Shown here one piece after another: positions 52,566 through 61,624 of a DNA stretch of 64,000 nucleotides. The notes beneath the pieces were generated by a model. It saw only the letters and a program-made list of their open reading frames with translations. It had not been told where the DNA came from and did not search any database. Location of the stretch: assembly GCF_001184025.1 (NCBI RefSeq), contig NZ_BBYG01000014.1, positions 1 to 64,000 of the forward strand, given 5' to 3'. The position numbers and the translations under genes are program-made. The first letter of the stretch is position 1. Every line of letters starts with the position of its first letter. Source of the DNA: Streptomyces maremycinicus (GTDB lineage Bacteria; Actinomycetota; Actinomycetes; Streptomycetales; Streptomycetaceae).

Positions 52566-52622
52566 CGCTCAGGTCTCAGGCCTCAGGGTCTCGGGCTCGG
52601 GTCTCGGGCTCGGGTCTCAGGC
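52566..52622. repeat. CTCGGG/TCTCAGG low-complexity repeat
   Basis: Units such as GTCTCGGGCTCGG and GTCTCAGGCC repeat over ~55 bp in the gap between the GNAT start and the PRC-barrel stop; they overlap the last codons of the PRC-barrel gene. Confidence 0.6.
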
Positions 52623-52967
52623 CCGGTGGCTCGCGTAGTACGTGCCGATCTCCGCGTGATAGCCCATGTCGCCGGTGTGCTTGTCCTCGACGAACTCGGG
52701 AGCGTTCTTGATCTGCTCCTTGGTCCGGTCGACGTAGATCGTCTCGGCCACCCTGTCGATACGGCTGACGAGACCGGCCGGGATCAGGACCTGCTTGCCG
52801 AAGATCCATACTCCGGTGTCGACCACGAGGTGCGATGCCCCGACGTCGTCGGAGTGCTTGTCGACCTTGCCGATGCCGCCGTCGGTGGCCTCGACCTTGT
52901 AGCCGGTCAGGCTGCCGCCGGTGGTGTGTCCGGCCGTCTGCCGGTAGCCCCACATATCCGCGTTCAT
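52617..52967 (-). CDS. PRC-barrel domain protein
   Basis: 116 residues. GYKVEATDGGIGKVDKHSDD, then SHLVVDTGVWIFGKQVLIPA and ETIYVDRTKEQIKNAPEFVE match the six-stranded PRC-barrel. Such domains bind RNA or protein partners, and in actinobacteria are induced by stress. Related in type to the frameshifted gene at 5426-5781. Start ATG 52967. Confidence 0.8.
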   Translation of the reverse strand: MNADMWGYRQTAGHTTGGSLTGYKVEATDGGIGKVDKHSDDVGASHLVVDTGVWIFGKQVLIPAGLVSRIDRVAETIYVDRTKEQIKNAPEFVEDKHTGDMGYHAEIGTYYASHRA

Positions 52968-53033
52968 GAAGACGACTCCTTCCTCGCAGAGGTCCGCGTA
53001 CCCCGGATTCCCGCCGGATTCCGCCCGGATCGC

Positions 53034-54128
53034 CTACGGCTCACCCGGGCCGACCCGCTCGATGGCGACGAGGGCGGCGTCGTCGCCCAGGTTCTGGCCC
53101 GCGTGGGTCAGGAGGTCGTGGCACAGGTGGCGCAGCAGGGCCTCGGGCCCGTGTCCGGACCATGCGGTGAGCCGTTCGGTCAGGGGATAGAAATTTCCCT
53201 TGCTGTCGCGGGCCTCGATGACCCCGTCCGTGTAGAGCAGGAGGATGTCACCGTCCGCCAGGGTGAACTCCTCGAGCGCGAAGGGGTTCGCCACGTGCCT
53301 GGTCAGGCCCAGTGGCGGCGCAGGGCGGCGCACCTCCAGCTCGCGGACCTTGCCGTCGGCCCACAGCAGGGGTGGCGGGTGGCCGCAGTTGATCACGGAG
53401 ACGGCGGTGCCGTGGTCCGGGATGTCCAGGACGACCGCGGTGGTGAAGCCTTCCAGGCCCTCCGTCCCGTCGGTCCAGTCGCCCGGCGTGTCGAGATCCG
53501 AGGAGACGGCGTCCTCGAGGAAGGCCATGAGTGCGGGCAGCTCCGGCTGCCGGTGCGCGGCGGCCCGGAAGGCGCCGAGGAGACGGGCGGCCTCACCGAC
53601 CGCCTCCAGGCCCTTGCCCCGTACGTCACCGATCAGGACTCGGGTTCCCTGCGTGGTGCGGGCCGTGGCGTACAGGTCTCCGCCGATCTGCGCCTCGGCT
53701 TCCGCGGCCAGGTAGACGGAGGCCAGCCGGAGGGGACCGATCCGGCGCGGCAAGGGCCTCAGCACGACCTCCTGCGCGGCCTGAGCCACCGAGCGAAGCT
53801 GGACGAGCTGCCGTTCGCGGCGCTCGCGCCCGTAGGCGAAGAGAGTGGCCAGCACGCAGATCAGGATCAGGGCGAGGATCTGGAGGGTGTGGTTGAGGTC
53901 CGTGAGGCTGGTGCGCGCCACGGCGACCGTGACCTGCGCGAGGACCGCGGTCGCGCCGACCAGGGCGGTCGTGCGCGGACCGGCGAACGAGGCCGTGATC
54001 GCGGGCGCCGCGACCAGGAAAGGGCCCAGGTGGACGTCGGGAGGGGCCAGGACGTCCACCACGGTGACGACCGCGATCAGAGCGAGAGGCATGACAAGCC
54101 GGCGGCTCAGCTCATGCCGCGACCACAT
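53034..54128 (-). CDS. membrane SpoIIE-type PP2C phosphatase
   Basis: 364 residues. Three to four N-terminal membrane helices (LVMPLALIAVVTVVDVLA, ILALILICVLATLFAYG), a short linker (RRERQLVQLRSVAQAAQEVV) and a PP2C/SpoIIE domain with metal-binding AQIGGDLYAT, VLIGDVRGKGLEAV and LYTDGVIEARD, NLGDDAALVAI. These enzymes dephosphorylate anti-sigma antagonists such as STAS proteins. ATG 54128 with AGGA seven bases upstream is preferred to 54185. Confidence 0.85.
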   Translation of the reverse strand: MWSRHELSRRLVMPLALIAVVTVVDVLAPPDVHLGPFLVAAPAITASFAGPRTTALVGATAVLAQVTVAVARTSLTDLNHTLQILALILICVLATLFAYGRERRERQLVQLRSVAQAAQEVVLRPLPRRIGPLRLASVYLAAEAEAQIGGDLYATARTTQGTRVLIGDVRGKGLEAVGEAARLLGAFRAAAHRQPELPALMAFLEDAVSSDLDTPGDWTDGTEGLEGFTTAVVLDIPDHGTAVSVINCGHPPPLLWADGKVRELEVRRPAPPLGLTRHVANPFALEEFTLADGDILLLYTDGVIEARDSKGNFYPLTERLTAWSGHGPEALLRHLCHDLLTHAGQNLGDDAALVAIERVGPGEP

Positions 54129-54334
54129 CACACGTCCTGACGGTCGGCTGGAATCCACATGTCCTGAATACACCCCTGTGGCCATGTGCCGACAGGACGG
54201 TCCTGCGCGTCGCACCACCTCAACCCGCCCGGCGGGCGGCGCCTCGCGGGTGCGGCACGGTGCGGCGCCCGGTCACGGGCCTGCGGACTGCCGGACACAC
54301 CGGACACGGCTCACCCGTCCTGAGGGCGGACGAC

Positions 54335-54373
54335 GGTCTCCCGTCCCGGCTCGGGGGCACGGGACGGGAGACC
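54335..54373 (-). terminator. hairpin after the P450 operon
   Basis: GGTCTCCCGTCCC (54335-54347) pairs with 54361-54373 across a 13-base loop, 94 bases past the last P450 stop. Confidence 0.65.
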
Positions 54374-54466
54374 GCCTTCTGTTTCTTCCTCACCGCACCG
54401 CCGTACAGATGCACGCATACACGGATGCACGGCCGTACGGGTGCGGGAGCGGTGCCCGGGGACGGG

Positions 54467-55702
54467 TCAGGCGGTCGTGGAGGTGAGCCGTACCGGGAGC
54501 TCGAAGAGGTCGTTCTGGGTGACCACCGGCTTGTTGCGCAGGGCCGACGGCTCCACCGCCAGGTCCAGTCCGGGGAAGCGGGCGTACAGCGCGGGCAGCG
54601 CCACGCCCGCCTCCAGACGGGACAGGGCCGCACCCGGGCAGACGTGCGGGCCGTGGCCGAAGGATATGTGCCGGGTGCGGGTCTCACGGGTGATGTCGAA
54701 GTCGCCGGCCGAGGGGCCGTGCGCCTCCTCGTCGCGGCCGATCGCCCCGTAGGAGACGATGAGCGCGTCACCCGCCGAGATGACCCGGTCGCCGACCGGC
54801 ACGTCCTCGGTCGCGAACCGGATCAGCACGTGCGACGTCGGCGTGGACCAGCGCAGGGTCTCCTCGATCACCGCGGACCAGTCCACCGCGCCCGACAGGA
54901 CCAGGGCACGCTGGTCGGGGTGGGTGGAGAGGTTGACGACGGCGTTGACGATCAGGGAGATCGTCGTCTCGTGGCCGGCGGCGACCATGAGCTGGAGGGT
55001 GGAGACGATCTCCTCGTCCGTGAGCCGGTCGCCGTCCTCCGAGGCCAGGACGAGCGCGCTGGTCAGGTCGTCACCGGGCTCGGCGCGCTTGGCGGCGACG
55101 GTCTCGGCCATGATCCCCGCCAGTTCGACGAGGGTGGCGACGACCTCCGCAGGCGGGGTCTGCGTCGAGAAGAACTTCTCGAACAGCACCTTCAGGCGCG
55201 GCAGTCGGCTCTCCTCGATGCCCATGAGGTCGGCGACGACGTACATCGGCAGGGGGTAGGCGAACTCCGCCTTGAGGTCGACGACGTCGGCGTCGGCGGG
55301 CAGCCGGTCCAGCAGTCGTGCCGTGAGCTCCGTGATCCGCTCGCGCATGGCCTCCACCCGGCGCGGGGTGAGGGCCTGGGCGACGAGTCCGCGCATCCTG
55401 CGGTGGTCGGCGCCGTCCACGGTCAGCATGGAACGGCCGGGGTTGACCAGGCCGATCAGGGGCCAGTCGGGCGGGATCTCGCCGCGCTGCCAGGCGCCCC
55501 ACACGTTGATGTCCTTGACCAGCCTGGGGTCCGTCAGCAGCGCCTTGGCCTCGGCGTGCCGGGTGACCGCCCACACCGGGACGCCGCCGGGCAGCTCGAC
55601 CGGGGCCAGCGGTCCCGCCGCCCGCAGCTCGGCGCTCTCACCGTCCAGGTCGGTGACGAACGGATCCAGTGGGATCCGCAGCTCTTCGGTTCCGGACGTC
55701 AT
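54467..55702 (-). CDS. cytochrome P450, CYP154-like
   Basis: 411 residues with all P450 signatures: I-helix MVAAGHETTISLI (AGHETT), ExxR in EETLRWSTPT, and heme loop FGHGPHVCPGAALSRLE with the Cys ligand. The sequence layout (RRMRGLVAQALTPRRVEAMR) resembles CYP154. In Streptomyces conservons a CYP154 often follows a CYP157. It starts two bases after the stop of the partner P450, with GGAGG before the ATG. Redox partners are not encoded nearby. Confidence 0.9.
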   Translation of the reverse strand: MTSGTEELRIPLDPFVTDLDGESAELRAAGPLAPVELPGGVPVWAVTRHAEAKALLTDPRLVKDINVWGAWQRGEIPPDWPLIGLVNPGRSMLTVDGADHRRMRGLVAQALTPRRVEAMRERITELTARLLDRLPADADVVDLKAEFAYPLPMYVVADLMGIEESRLPRLKVLFEKFFSTQTPPAEVVATLVELAGIMAETVAAKRAEPGDDLTSALVLASEDGDRLTDEEIVSTLQLMVAAGHETTISLIVNAVVNLSTHPDQRALVLSGAVDWSAVIEETLRWSTPTSHVLIRFATEDVPVGDRVISAGDALIVSYGAIGRDEEAHGPSAGDFDITRETRTRHISFGHGPHVCPGAALSRLEAGVALPALYARFPGLDLAVEPSALRNKPVVTQNDLFELPVRLTSTTA

Positions 55703-55704
55703 GG

Positions 55705-56922
55705 TCAGTTGCCTCCCAGGGCAGGGGTGGGGGTGAACCGCACGGGCAGCTCCGTCAGCCCGCGCAGCCAGGGCGAGGGGCGACGGGTCAGGGAGTCGGC
55801 CGGGATGTCGAGGTCGATGTCGGGCAGCCGGTCGAGGACGACCTCGATCCCCGTCCGGGCGATCACCTCGGCGACCTCCTGGGCCGGGAACGGACAGCGG
55901 TGCTCACCGTGGCCGAAGGAGAAGTGCGCGTTGTTGCCGCCGGTCAGATCGTCTCCGACGGGACGCACCTGAGGGTCGGAGTTGGCCGCCTGGAGGCCGA
56001 GCAGGAGCAGGTCTCCGGCCCGGATGTGCCGGCCTCCCAGGTGGGCGTCCCGCGACGCCCAGCGGCCGGCGACGACCTGGCTGGGAGTGTCCTCCCAGAG
56101 CACCTCGTTCATCGCCTCCGCGACGCTGTTGCGGCCGCCGAAGAGCGAGGCGGCGAAACGGCCGTCGGTGAGCATCAGCCGCAGCGAGTTGCCGATCCAG
56201 TCGGCGGTGGGCTGGTGTCCGGCCGCCATCATCACCATGAGGTCCTGGGCGATCTCCTCGTCGGTGAAACCACCGGGGTCGGCCAGCATCCGGGAGACGA
56301 CGTCATCGGCGGGCGCGGCCCGGCGGGCGGCGAGCAACTCGCCCATCGAGGACGCCAGATGGCTCTGTCCCGCGAGGGCGCGCTCCCGGCCGTCGATCAT
56401 GTCGTTGAGCGCGGTGACCAGGCCCGGGCCCTCCTCGTCGGAGAAGCCGTACAGCTGCGCCAGGACCCGCACGGGCAGCAGCATGGCGTACTGGCCGATG
56501 AGGTCGGCCGTCCCCTCGGTGCACAGCGCGTCGATCAGTTCGTCGGCGAACCGCTCGGCGTGACGGCGCAGCCGGGTGGGGTCGCTCGCCTCCAGCGCGT
56601 TGCTGATCATGGCGGCCCGCTCGCGGTGCCGCTCACCGACCGTGTAGAGGATCGACGGCTGCTTGCGGCCGATCATCGGCAGCAGGGGCCAGTCGCCGGG
56701 GATCGAGTCCCACTGGTTCCACAGCTCCGAGTCGCGGCTGAACAGGACGGGGTCGCCCGTGACCTGGTGCAGTTCGCGGTAGCCGAGGACGAGCCAGGCC
56801 GGGACGTCGCCCTCCAGCAGGACGGGCGTGACGGCGCCGTGCTGCGCACGCATCTCCCGGTACATCCGGAAGGGATCGGTCTGGAAGCGCGAACCGCTCA
56901 GCGGAACGGCGTCGGTGCTCAC
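55705..56922 (-). CDS. cytochrome P450, CYP157-like, without ExxR arginine
   Basis: 405 residues. The heme loop is FSFGHGEHRCPFPAQEVAEV and the I-helix AAGHQPTADWIG. At the ExxR position it reads NEVLWEDTPSQ, so Trp replaces the Arg, the known peculiarity of the CYP157 family. GTG 56922 overlaps the CvnD TGA (GTGA). The pair CYP157/CYP154 is the standard tail of conservons (CvnE). Enzymatic function of CYP157 proteins is unresolved. Confidence 0.9.
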   Translation of the reverse strand: MSTDAVPLSGSRFQTDPFRMYREMRAQHGAVTPVLLEGDVPAWLVLGYRELHQVTGDPVLFSRDSELWNQWDSIPGDWPLLPMIGRKQPSILYTVGERHRERAAMISNALEASDPTRLRRHAERFADELIDALCTEGTADLIGQYAMLLPVRVLAQLYGFSDEEGPGLVTALNDMIDGRERALAGQSHLASSMGELLAARRAAPADDVVSRMLADPGGFTDEEIAQDLMVMMAAGHQPTADWIGNSLRLMLTDGRFAASLFGGRNSVAEAMNEVLWEDTPSQVVAGRWASRDAHLGGRHIRAGDLLLLGLQAANSDPQVRPVGDDLTGGNNAHFSFGHGEHRCPFPAQEVAEVIARTGIEVVLDRLPDIDLDIPADSLTRRPSPWLRGLTELPVRFTPTPALGGN

Positions 56923-57524
56923 ACGAACTCCCGTGGTGAAGCGGCGGCGTGGGCCCGCTGCCCGGCGTACCGGCTCTGGATGTGCTGGACGAGCGTGATG
57001 AGGACTTCCTTGCTGGACTCCCGGGTACGCGCGTCGCAGTCGATCAGCGGAACCTGCGGGTCGAGGTCGAGGGCCTCACGGACGTCGCTGTGCGCGTGGC
57101 GGGCGCCGCCGAAGTCGTTGCAGGCCACGATGAACGGCGTGCCGTGGCGCTCGAGACGGTCGATCGCGTACCAGGAGTCGTCGATGCGACGGGTGTCGAC
57201 CAGGACGACCGCGCCGAGGGTTCCGGAGAACAGCCGGTCCCACAGGAACCAGAAGCGTTCCTGGCCGGGCGCGCCGAAGAGGTACAGCACGTTGCGCTCG
57301 TCGAGGGTGATCCGGCCGAAGTCGAAGGCCACCGTGGTGGCGGTCTTTCCCCGGATCTCGCTGGTGTCGTCGACCGCTTCGCCGGCCCTCGTCATCGTCT
57401 CCTCGGTGTTGAGGGGACGGATCTCGCTGACCGAACGGACCATGGTCGTCTTTCCGACGCCGAAGCCGCCCACGACGACGATCTTCAGACCGTTGTCGGC
57501 GGTGGCACCCAAGGGGGTGCGCAC
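56919..57524 (-). CDS. cvnD: conservon GTP-binding protein CvnD
   Basis: 201 residues of Ras-like G-protein fold: P-loop VVVGGFGVGKTTMVRS, switch region VAFDFGRITLDE, APGQERF (G3-like) and VACNDFGG (G4-like NDxG variant of NKxD). Small GTPases of this MglA-like type act with CvnA-C in membrane heterocomplexes. GTG 57524 follows the CvnC stop by one base; the TTG at 57545 is the alternative. Confidence 0.9.
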   Translation of the reverse strand: MRTPLGATADNGLKIVVVGGFGVGKTTMVRSVSEIRPLNTEETMTRAGEAVDDTSEIRGKTATTVAFDFGRITLDERNVLYLFGAPGQERFWFLWDRLFSGTLGAVVLVDTRRIDDSWYAIDRLERHGTPFIVACNDFGGARHAHSDVREALDLDPQVPLIDCDARTRESSKEVLITLVQHIQSRYAGQRAHAAASPREFV

Positions 57525-57525
57525 G

Positions 57526-57873
57526 TCAGAGGTTGCGGAGTCCAACGAGCACCTGCTCCAAGACGTCGGGATCGGGAAGGGCGGAGTTGCGGGGGTGGCG
57601 GGCGCTGACGCGGCCGGCGGCGAGCAGGTCGGACAGCAGGATCTTGGTGATGCTCACGGGAAGCCCCAGTTCGGCGGCGACCTCCACCACGGCGGTGGGC
57701 GCCTGCGTCAGCCGGAGGACCGCCGCGTGTTCCGACTGCATGCCTACGGTGGGGCCGCTCTCGGCCACCACCAGCGTCACCAGGTCGAAGGGACTGTCGG
57801 GCCCCGAACCGCTCCGTCCCCCGGTGAGGGTGTAGAGCCGGTCGGGGGCGTCGTCCCTGCCGGGGCGCTTCAC
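57526..57873 (-). CDS. cvnC: conservon DUF742 protein CvnC
   Basis: 115 residues: PDRLYTLTGGRSGSGPDSPF, DLVTLVVAESG, then the winged-helix-like VEVAAELGLPVSITKILLSD and VLEQVLVGLRNL. DUF742 members are found only in these operons in actinobacteria. GTG 57873 overlaps the CvnB stop (GTGA). Confidence 0.9.
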   Translation of the reverse strand: MKRPGRDDAPDRLYTLTGGRSGSGPDSPFDLVTLVVAESGPTVGMQSEHAAVLRLTQAPTAVVEVAAELGLPVSITKILLSDLLAAGRVSARHPRNSALPDPDVLEQVLVGLRNL

Positions 57874-58277
57874 GCCGTACGGGGCGGGGCCGTCAGGTGC
57901 TCGCCCAACTGTTCCACCAGCTCACTCATGTTGTGCCCGACGAGTCCGGGTTCGGCCTCCTCGGTGGTGACCACGGCCAGGTGCGCGCCCTCGCCGGCCT
58001 CCACGATGAACAGCGTTCCGCCGTAGAACTCGGTCATCGAGGAGCGAACGCCTCCGCTACCGTCGCCGAACTCCACCGAGGCGCCGTGCGACAGCGACTG
58101 GATGCCCGCGGCGATGGCGGCGAGCTGGTCGGCCTGGTCGACCGTCAGTTCCGGGGTGCGGCACAGCTTCAGCCCGTCGCGGGAGAGCACGAGGGCGTGC
58201 CGGGCGCCCGGGGTGCGCTCGAGGAGGCCTTCTATGAGCCAGGTGAGCTTCTCGTCGGCGGTGGTCGTGCCGGTCAT
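57870..58277 (-). CDS. cvnB: conservon roadblock/LC7 protein CvnB
   Basis: 135 residues of the roadblock/LC7 fold: LTWLIEGLLERTPGARHALV, LSRDGLKLCRTPELTVDQAD, and FIVEAGEGAHLAVVTTEEAE. Roadblock proteins activate or scaffold MglA-type GTPases. ATG 58277 overlaps the CvnA stop (ATGA). Confidence 0.9.
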   Translation of the reverse strand: MTGTTTADEKLTWLIEGLLERTPGARHALVLSRDGLKLCRTPELTVDQADQLAAIAAGIQSLSHGASVEFGDGSGGVRSSMTEFYGGTLFIVEAGEGAHLAVVTTEEAEPGLVGHNMSELVEQLGEHLTAPPRTA

Positions 58278-59854
58278 GAGGTGGTGTCGCCTTCCGGGTG
58301 CGAGGGAGTGGGACCGCCGTGGACCGTCTCGGTCTGCGGGGACGGCGTGTCGTGTGAGTCGTCGGGGACGTCCGGCAGCGGGTGCCCGCCCGTGCGTTCC
58401 GCCGCGCCGCCCGCGCGCACCGCCTGGCGGAACGCGCCGAAGCGGTTGGCGCGGGTGCGGATGTCCTCGGGCGGGTCCGTGCGGCGCTCGACGCTCTGGG
58501 CGGCGGCGCGGGCGGACTCGGCGGCGGCCAGGGTGCGGCCGCGCCGCCGCTTGGGCAGTCCGTCGCCCGTTCGCGGGGTGTCGGCGCCGTCGTCCTGGGG
58601 CGGGAGCTGCTCCGCGGGCGCGGTGACCTCGGCGGGAGCGGGCGCGTCGAGGTCCGGCTCCGGGGCGCGCGGCGGGGCGTTGCGCGTGGGCGGGTCCGCC
58701 GGACGTCGTACGGGGGACGGCGCCGTGGTGAGGATGTCCTGGGGGATGAGGATGAGCACCCCGGTGCCGCCTCGCGCGGAGGGCCGGAAGGACACCTTCA
58801 TGCCGTGCTTGCGCGAGAGTCGTCCCACCACGGCGAGGCCGAGCCGGGTGCCGGTGAGGCCGCCGAGGCCGCCCGCGTCGCCGGAGACGGCCTGTTCGGC
58901 GCGGCGCAGCTGGACGTCGCTCATGACGAGCCCGCTGTCCTCCACCGAGACGATGGCGCCCGCCGGTACCTCCTCGACGTAGACGTGCACTTCGGCGTTG
59001 GGAGGCGAGAAGTTGGCTGCGTTGTCGAGCACTTCGGCGAGTGCGTGCATCACGCCCTCCGCCGCGTGTCCGGCCACCGCGGTGTCACTGACGGAGTGCA
59101 GGCGGATGCGCTGATAGCCGCTGATCCGGCCCATGGCGCCGCGCAGTACGGACTCCATGGAGATCGGGCGGGCCCAACGGCGCCCCGAGCGCGCCCCGGT
59201 GAGGACGGCGACGGAGTCGGCGAGACGGCCGGCCTGGGCCGTGCGGTGGTCCAGGTGCAGCAGGTCGGCGAGGACTTCCTCGTCGCTGTGCCGCTCCTCC
59301 ATGGCCCGCAGGTCGGCCAGGGTGCCGGTGGCCAGCGCCTGCATCCGGGCCGCGGCGTTGGCCGTCGCGGCGATCGCGGAGTCGCGGTCGCCGAGGGCGC
59401 GGTCGAGTTGCTCGGAGAGCCTGCGGACCTCGGCCGCGAGCCGGACCCGTTCGCCCTCGGACTCCTGGGCGCGCAGGGCGCGTTCCCTGGTGAACTCCTC
59501 GGCGAGGCGGGCTCGTTCGTGTGCGGTGGCGTCGGTGTGCCGCTGGTGTTCGCGGCGCCAGCGCTCGGCTTGGAGGTCGCGCTCCTGGGCGGCCCGCTCG
59601 GCCTCGGCGGTCGCCGTCCGCAGCGCGGCGCGGACGGAGCGCGCGGCGCGCCGGGCCTGCACGGCGACGGTCACGGCCACGCACAGCAGGACCGCGGCGG
59701 CGGCACCGCAGCAGCCCACGAGCGTCTGCGCCGACGCGGGTGCGGACGCGACGGCCCACAGGACGGCAAGGACGGACAGGGCAGCGGTCAGCAGGGGCAG
59801 GGGAAGCAGCGAACGGATGGTGGATCGGTCGCCGGAAGGGGCGGGCGCGGTCAT
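58274..59854 (-). CDS. cvnA: conservon sensor-kinase-like protein CvnA
   Basis: 526 residues. Two membrane helices (~18-38 LPLLTAALSVLAVLWAVA and ~46-66 GCCGAAAAVLLCVAVTVAV), a long coiled coil (~70-190, Arg/Glu/Ala rich), then an HATPase domain with N box ALAEVLDNAANFS and G boxes VEDSGLVM and GTRLGLAVVGRL. The phospho-acceptor His region is atypical. The Pro-rich C-terminus is low complexity. ATG 59854, first gene of the five-to-six-gene operon. Confidence 0.9.
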   Translation of the reverse strand: MTAPAPSGDRSTIRSLLPLPLLTAALSVLAVLWAVASAPASAQTLVGCCGAAAAVLLCVAVTVAVQARRAARSVRAALRTATAEAERAAQERDLQAERWRREHQRHTDATAHERARLAEEFTRERALRAQESEGERVRLAAEVRRLSEQLDRALGDRDSAIAATANAAARMQALATGTLADLRAMEERHSDEEVLADLLHLDHRTAQAGRLADSVAVLTGARSGRRWARPISMESVLRGAMGRISGYQRIRLHSVSDTAVAGHAAEGVMHALAEVLDNAANFSPPNAEVHVYVEEVPAGAIVSVEDSGLVMSDVQLRRAEQAVSGDAGGLGGLTGTRLGLAVVGRLSRKHGMKVSFRPSARGGTGVLILIPQDILTTAPSPVRRPADPPTRNAPPRAPEPDLDAPAPAEVTAPAEQLPPQDDGADTPRTGDGLPKRRRGRTLAAAESARAAAQSVERRTDPPEDIRTRANRFGAFRQAVRAGGAAERTGGHPLPDVPDDSHDTPSPQTETVHGGPTPSHPEGDTTS

Positions 59855-60226
59855 CGCTCAGGTCCTCGGGTGGCCGCTCGTGAACGCGACCCTTGTGTTG
59901 TCCTAAGGGGCAGATAGTGCACAGAAGTCTGTAGTCGGTGATCAACCGGGCGTCACTATACGAGAGTTTCGATCAAGCCGAACAGTGTTCGACCAGCCCA
60001 GTTCGTAAACTCCCCGCCAAGCGGCGCGACATGGGGGCGTCGGACGGCCCCGCCCGACGCCCCACCACCCCTACTGACCAGAGCTTCTTTGCGCGAGCTG
60101 TGCGTGAGCCGTGTGCCGCATGTGCTGTCTGTGCCGCGTGTGCTTTGTGGTCTGTGGGGGTACGCGGGCCCGATGGGCTGGGTGAGGCCGGTGCCCGCGA
60201 GGCGACGACGGAGGAGCTGACTGCAC
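59855..60226. other. divergent promoter region, conservon and SDR
   Basis: No gene. The central part is relatively A/T rich (CACTATACGAGAGTTTCGAT around 59950-59975) and probably holds both promoters. An imperfect repeat of TGTGCCGCATGTGCT occurs at about 60112-60145. Confidence 0.5.
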
Positions 60227-61021
60227 ATGCGGATCGATCTGACGGGACGCACCGCCCTGGTCACGGGCTCGACGCAGGGCATCGGCGCGGCGATCGCCGC
60301 CGGACTCGCGCGCTCCGGCGCCCGGGTGGCGGTGAACGGGCGGGACGAGCAGCGGGTCGCGGCGGGCGTGGCGCGACTGGCGGCGGAGGTGCCCGGTGCC
60401 TCCTTCGTGCCCGTGGCCGCCGATGTGGCAGGCGAGGAGGGCGCCCGGCGGGTCCTGGAGGAACTGCCGGAGGTCGACATCCTCGTCAACAACCTCGGCA
60501 TCTTCGGCTCCGCCGACCCGCTGGAGATCAGCGACGAGGAGTGGCGGCGCTACTTCGAGGTGAACGTGCTGGCCGCCGTTCGGCTGACCCGGCTGTACCT
60601 GCCGGGCATGACGGAGCGGGGCTGGGGCCGTGTCCAGTACATCGCGAGCGACTCGGCGGTCGTCATCCCGGCCGAGATGATCCACTACGGCATGTCCAAG
60701 ACCGCGCTCCTCGCCGTGGGCCGCGGCTTCGCGAAGCAGGCGGCGGGCACCGGGGTCACGGTCAACTCGGTCATCGCCGGCCCCACCCACACCGGCGGCG
60801 TCGAGGACTTCGTCTACGAGCTCGTCGACCGCGACCTGCCCTGGGACGAGGCCCAGCGGGAGTTCATGCGCAAGCACCGGCCGCAGTCCCTGCTCCAGCG
60901 GCTGATCGAGCCCGAGGAGATCGCCCACATGGTCGTCTACCTCAGCTCCGACCAGGCCTCGGCCACCACGGGCGGAGCCCTGCGGGTCGACGGCGGCTAC
61001 GTCGACTCGATCCTGCCGTAG
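60227..61021 (+). CDS. SDR-family oxidoreductase
   Basis: 264 residues: TGRTALVTGSTQGIGAAIAA (TGxxxGIG), ILVNNLGIFG, catalytic Ser in YIASDSAVV and YGMSKTA (YxxxK), followed by NSVIAGPTHTGGVEDFV. Typical classical SDR of the 3-oxoacyl-ACP-reductase-like group; substrate unknown. ATG 60227 with GGAGG 15-10 bases upstream. It is divergent from the conservon. Confidence 0.85.
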   Translation: MRIDLTGRTALVTGSTQGIGAAIAAGLARSGARVAVNGRDEQRVAAGVARLAAEVPGASFVPVAADVAGEEGARRVLEELPEVDILVNNLGIFGSADPLEISDEEWRRYFEVNVLAAVRLTRLYLPGMTERGWGRVQYIASDSAVVIPAEMIHYGMSKTALLAVGRGFAKQAAGTGVTVNSVIAGPTHTGGVEDFVYELVDRDLPWDEAQREFMRKHRPQSLLQRLIEPEEIAHMVVYLSSDQASATTGGALRVDGGYVDSILP

Positions 61022-61045
61022 ACCGCCGGGCGGGCCGGCGTGCGC

Positions 61046-61624
61046 TCAGCCGTGCAGGTGGGGCCGGTAGACGAGTTCCTGGATGTGCCCGTCGAGCGTC
61101 CGGCTCTCGATCAGCTCGAGGTCGAAGTCGGCCGCACCCTGGAAGATCGGGTCGAGACCCGTCCGACCGGTGATCACCGGGAACAGCGTCACCTGGACGC
61201 GGTCGACCAGACCTGCGGCCATCAGCGCCCGGTTCATCGACAGGCTGCCGTGCGAGCGCAGCGGTACCTCGGACTCCGCCTTCAGCCGGGCGACGACGTC
61301 GACGGCGTCGCCGCTCATGAGGTTCGCGTCCGGCCAGTCGAGGGGCCCCTCCAGCGTGGTCGACACCACCGTCGCCGGGAGACTCCGCATCCGTGTGACC
61401 CAGGGGTCACGCACCTCGGACTCCTCGGTGCTCGATGCCAGCATCCGCGCGAACGCCCGATAGGTGTTGGCCCCGAAGACCATCCGCTGCTCTTCGCGGT
61501 ACAGGTCCAGACGGTGATCCAGCAGCTCAGGGCCCTGCTTGCCCCAGTAGCCGGTCCAGTCGCCGCCTGCGGCGCCGAAGCCGTCGAGGCTGGAGAAGAC
61601 GTCGAAGGTGTAGGTCGCGGTCAT
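61046..61624 (-). CDS. DHFR-fold (RibD C-terminal) family reductase
   Basis: 192 residues: YTFDVFSSLDGFGAAGGDWT, FGANTYRAFARML, LRSHGSLSMNRALMAAGLVD and VQVTLFPVITGRTGLDPIF, the last typical of the RibD/DHFR-like family. Such proteins reduce pterin- or flavin-type substrates, but most actinobacterial members are uncharacterised. ATG 61624 with GAGGAGACC upstream. Confidence 0.85.
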   Translation of the reverse strand: MTATYTFDVFSSLDGFGAAGGDWTGYWGKQGPELLDHRLDLYREEQRMVFGANTYRAFARMLASSTEESEVRDPWVTRMRSLPATVVSTTLEGPLDWPDANLMSGDAVDVVARLKAESEVPLRSHGSLSMNRALMAAGLVDRVQVTLFPVITGRTGLDPIFQGAADFDLELIESRTLDGHIQELVYRPHLHG

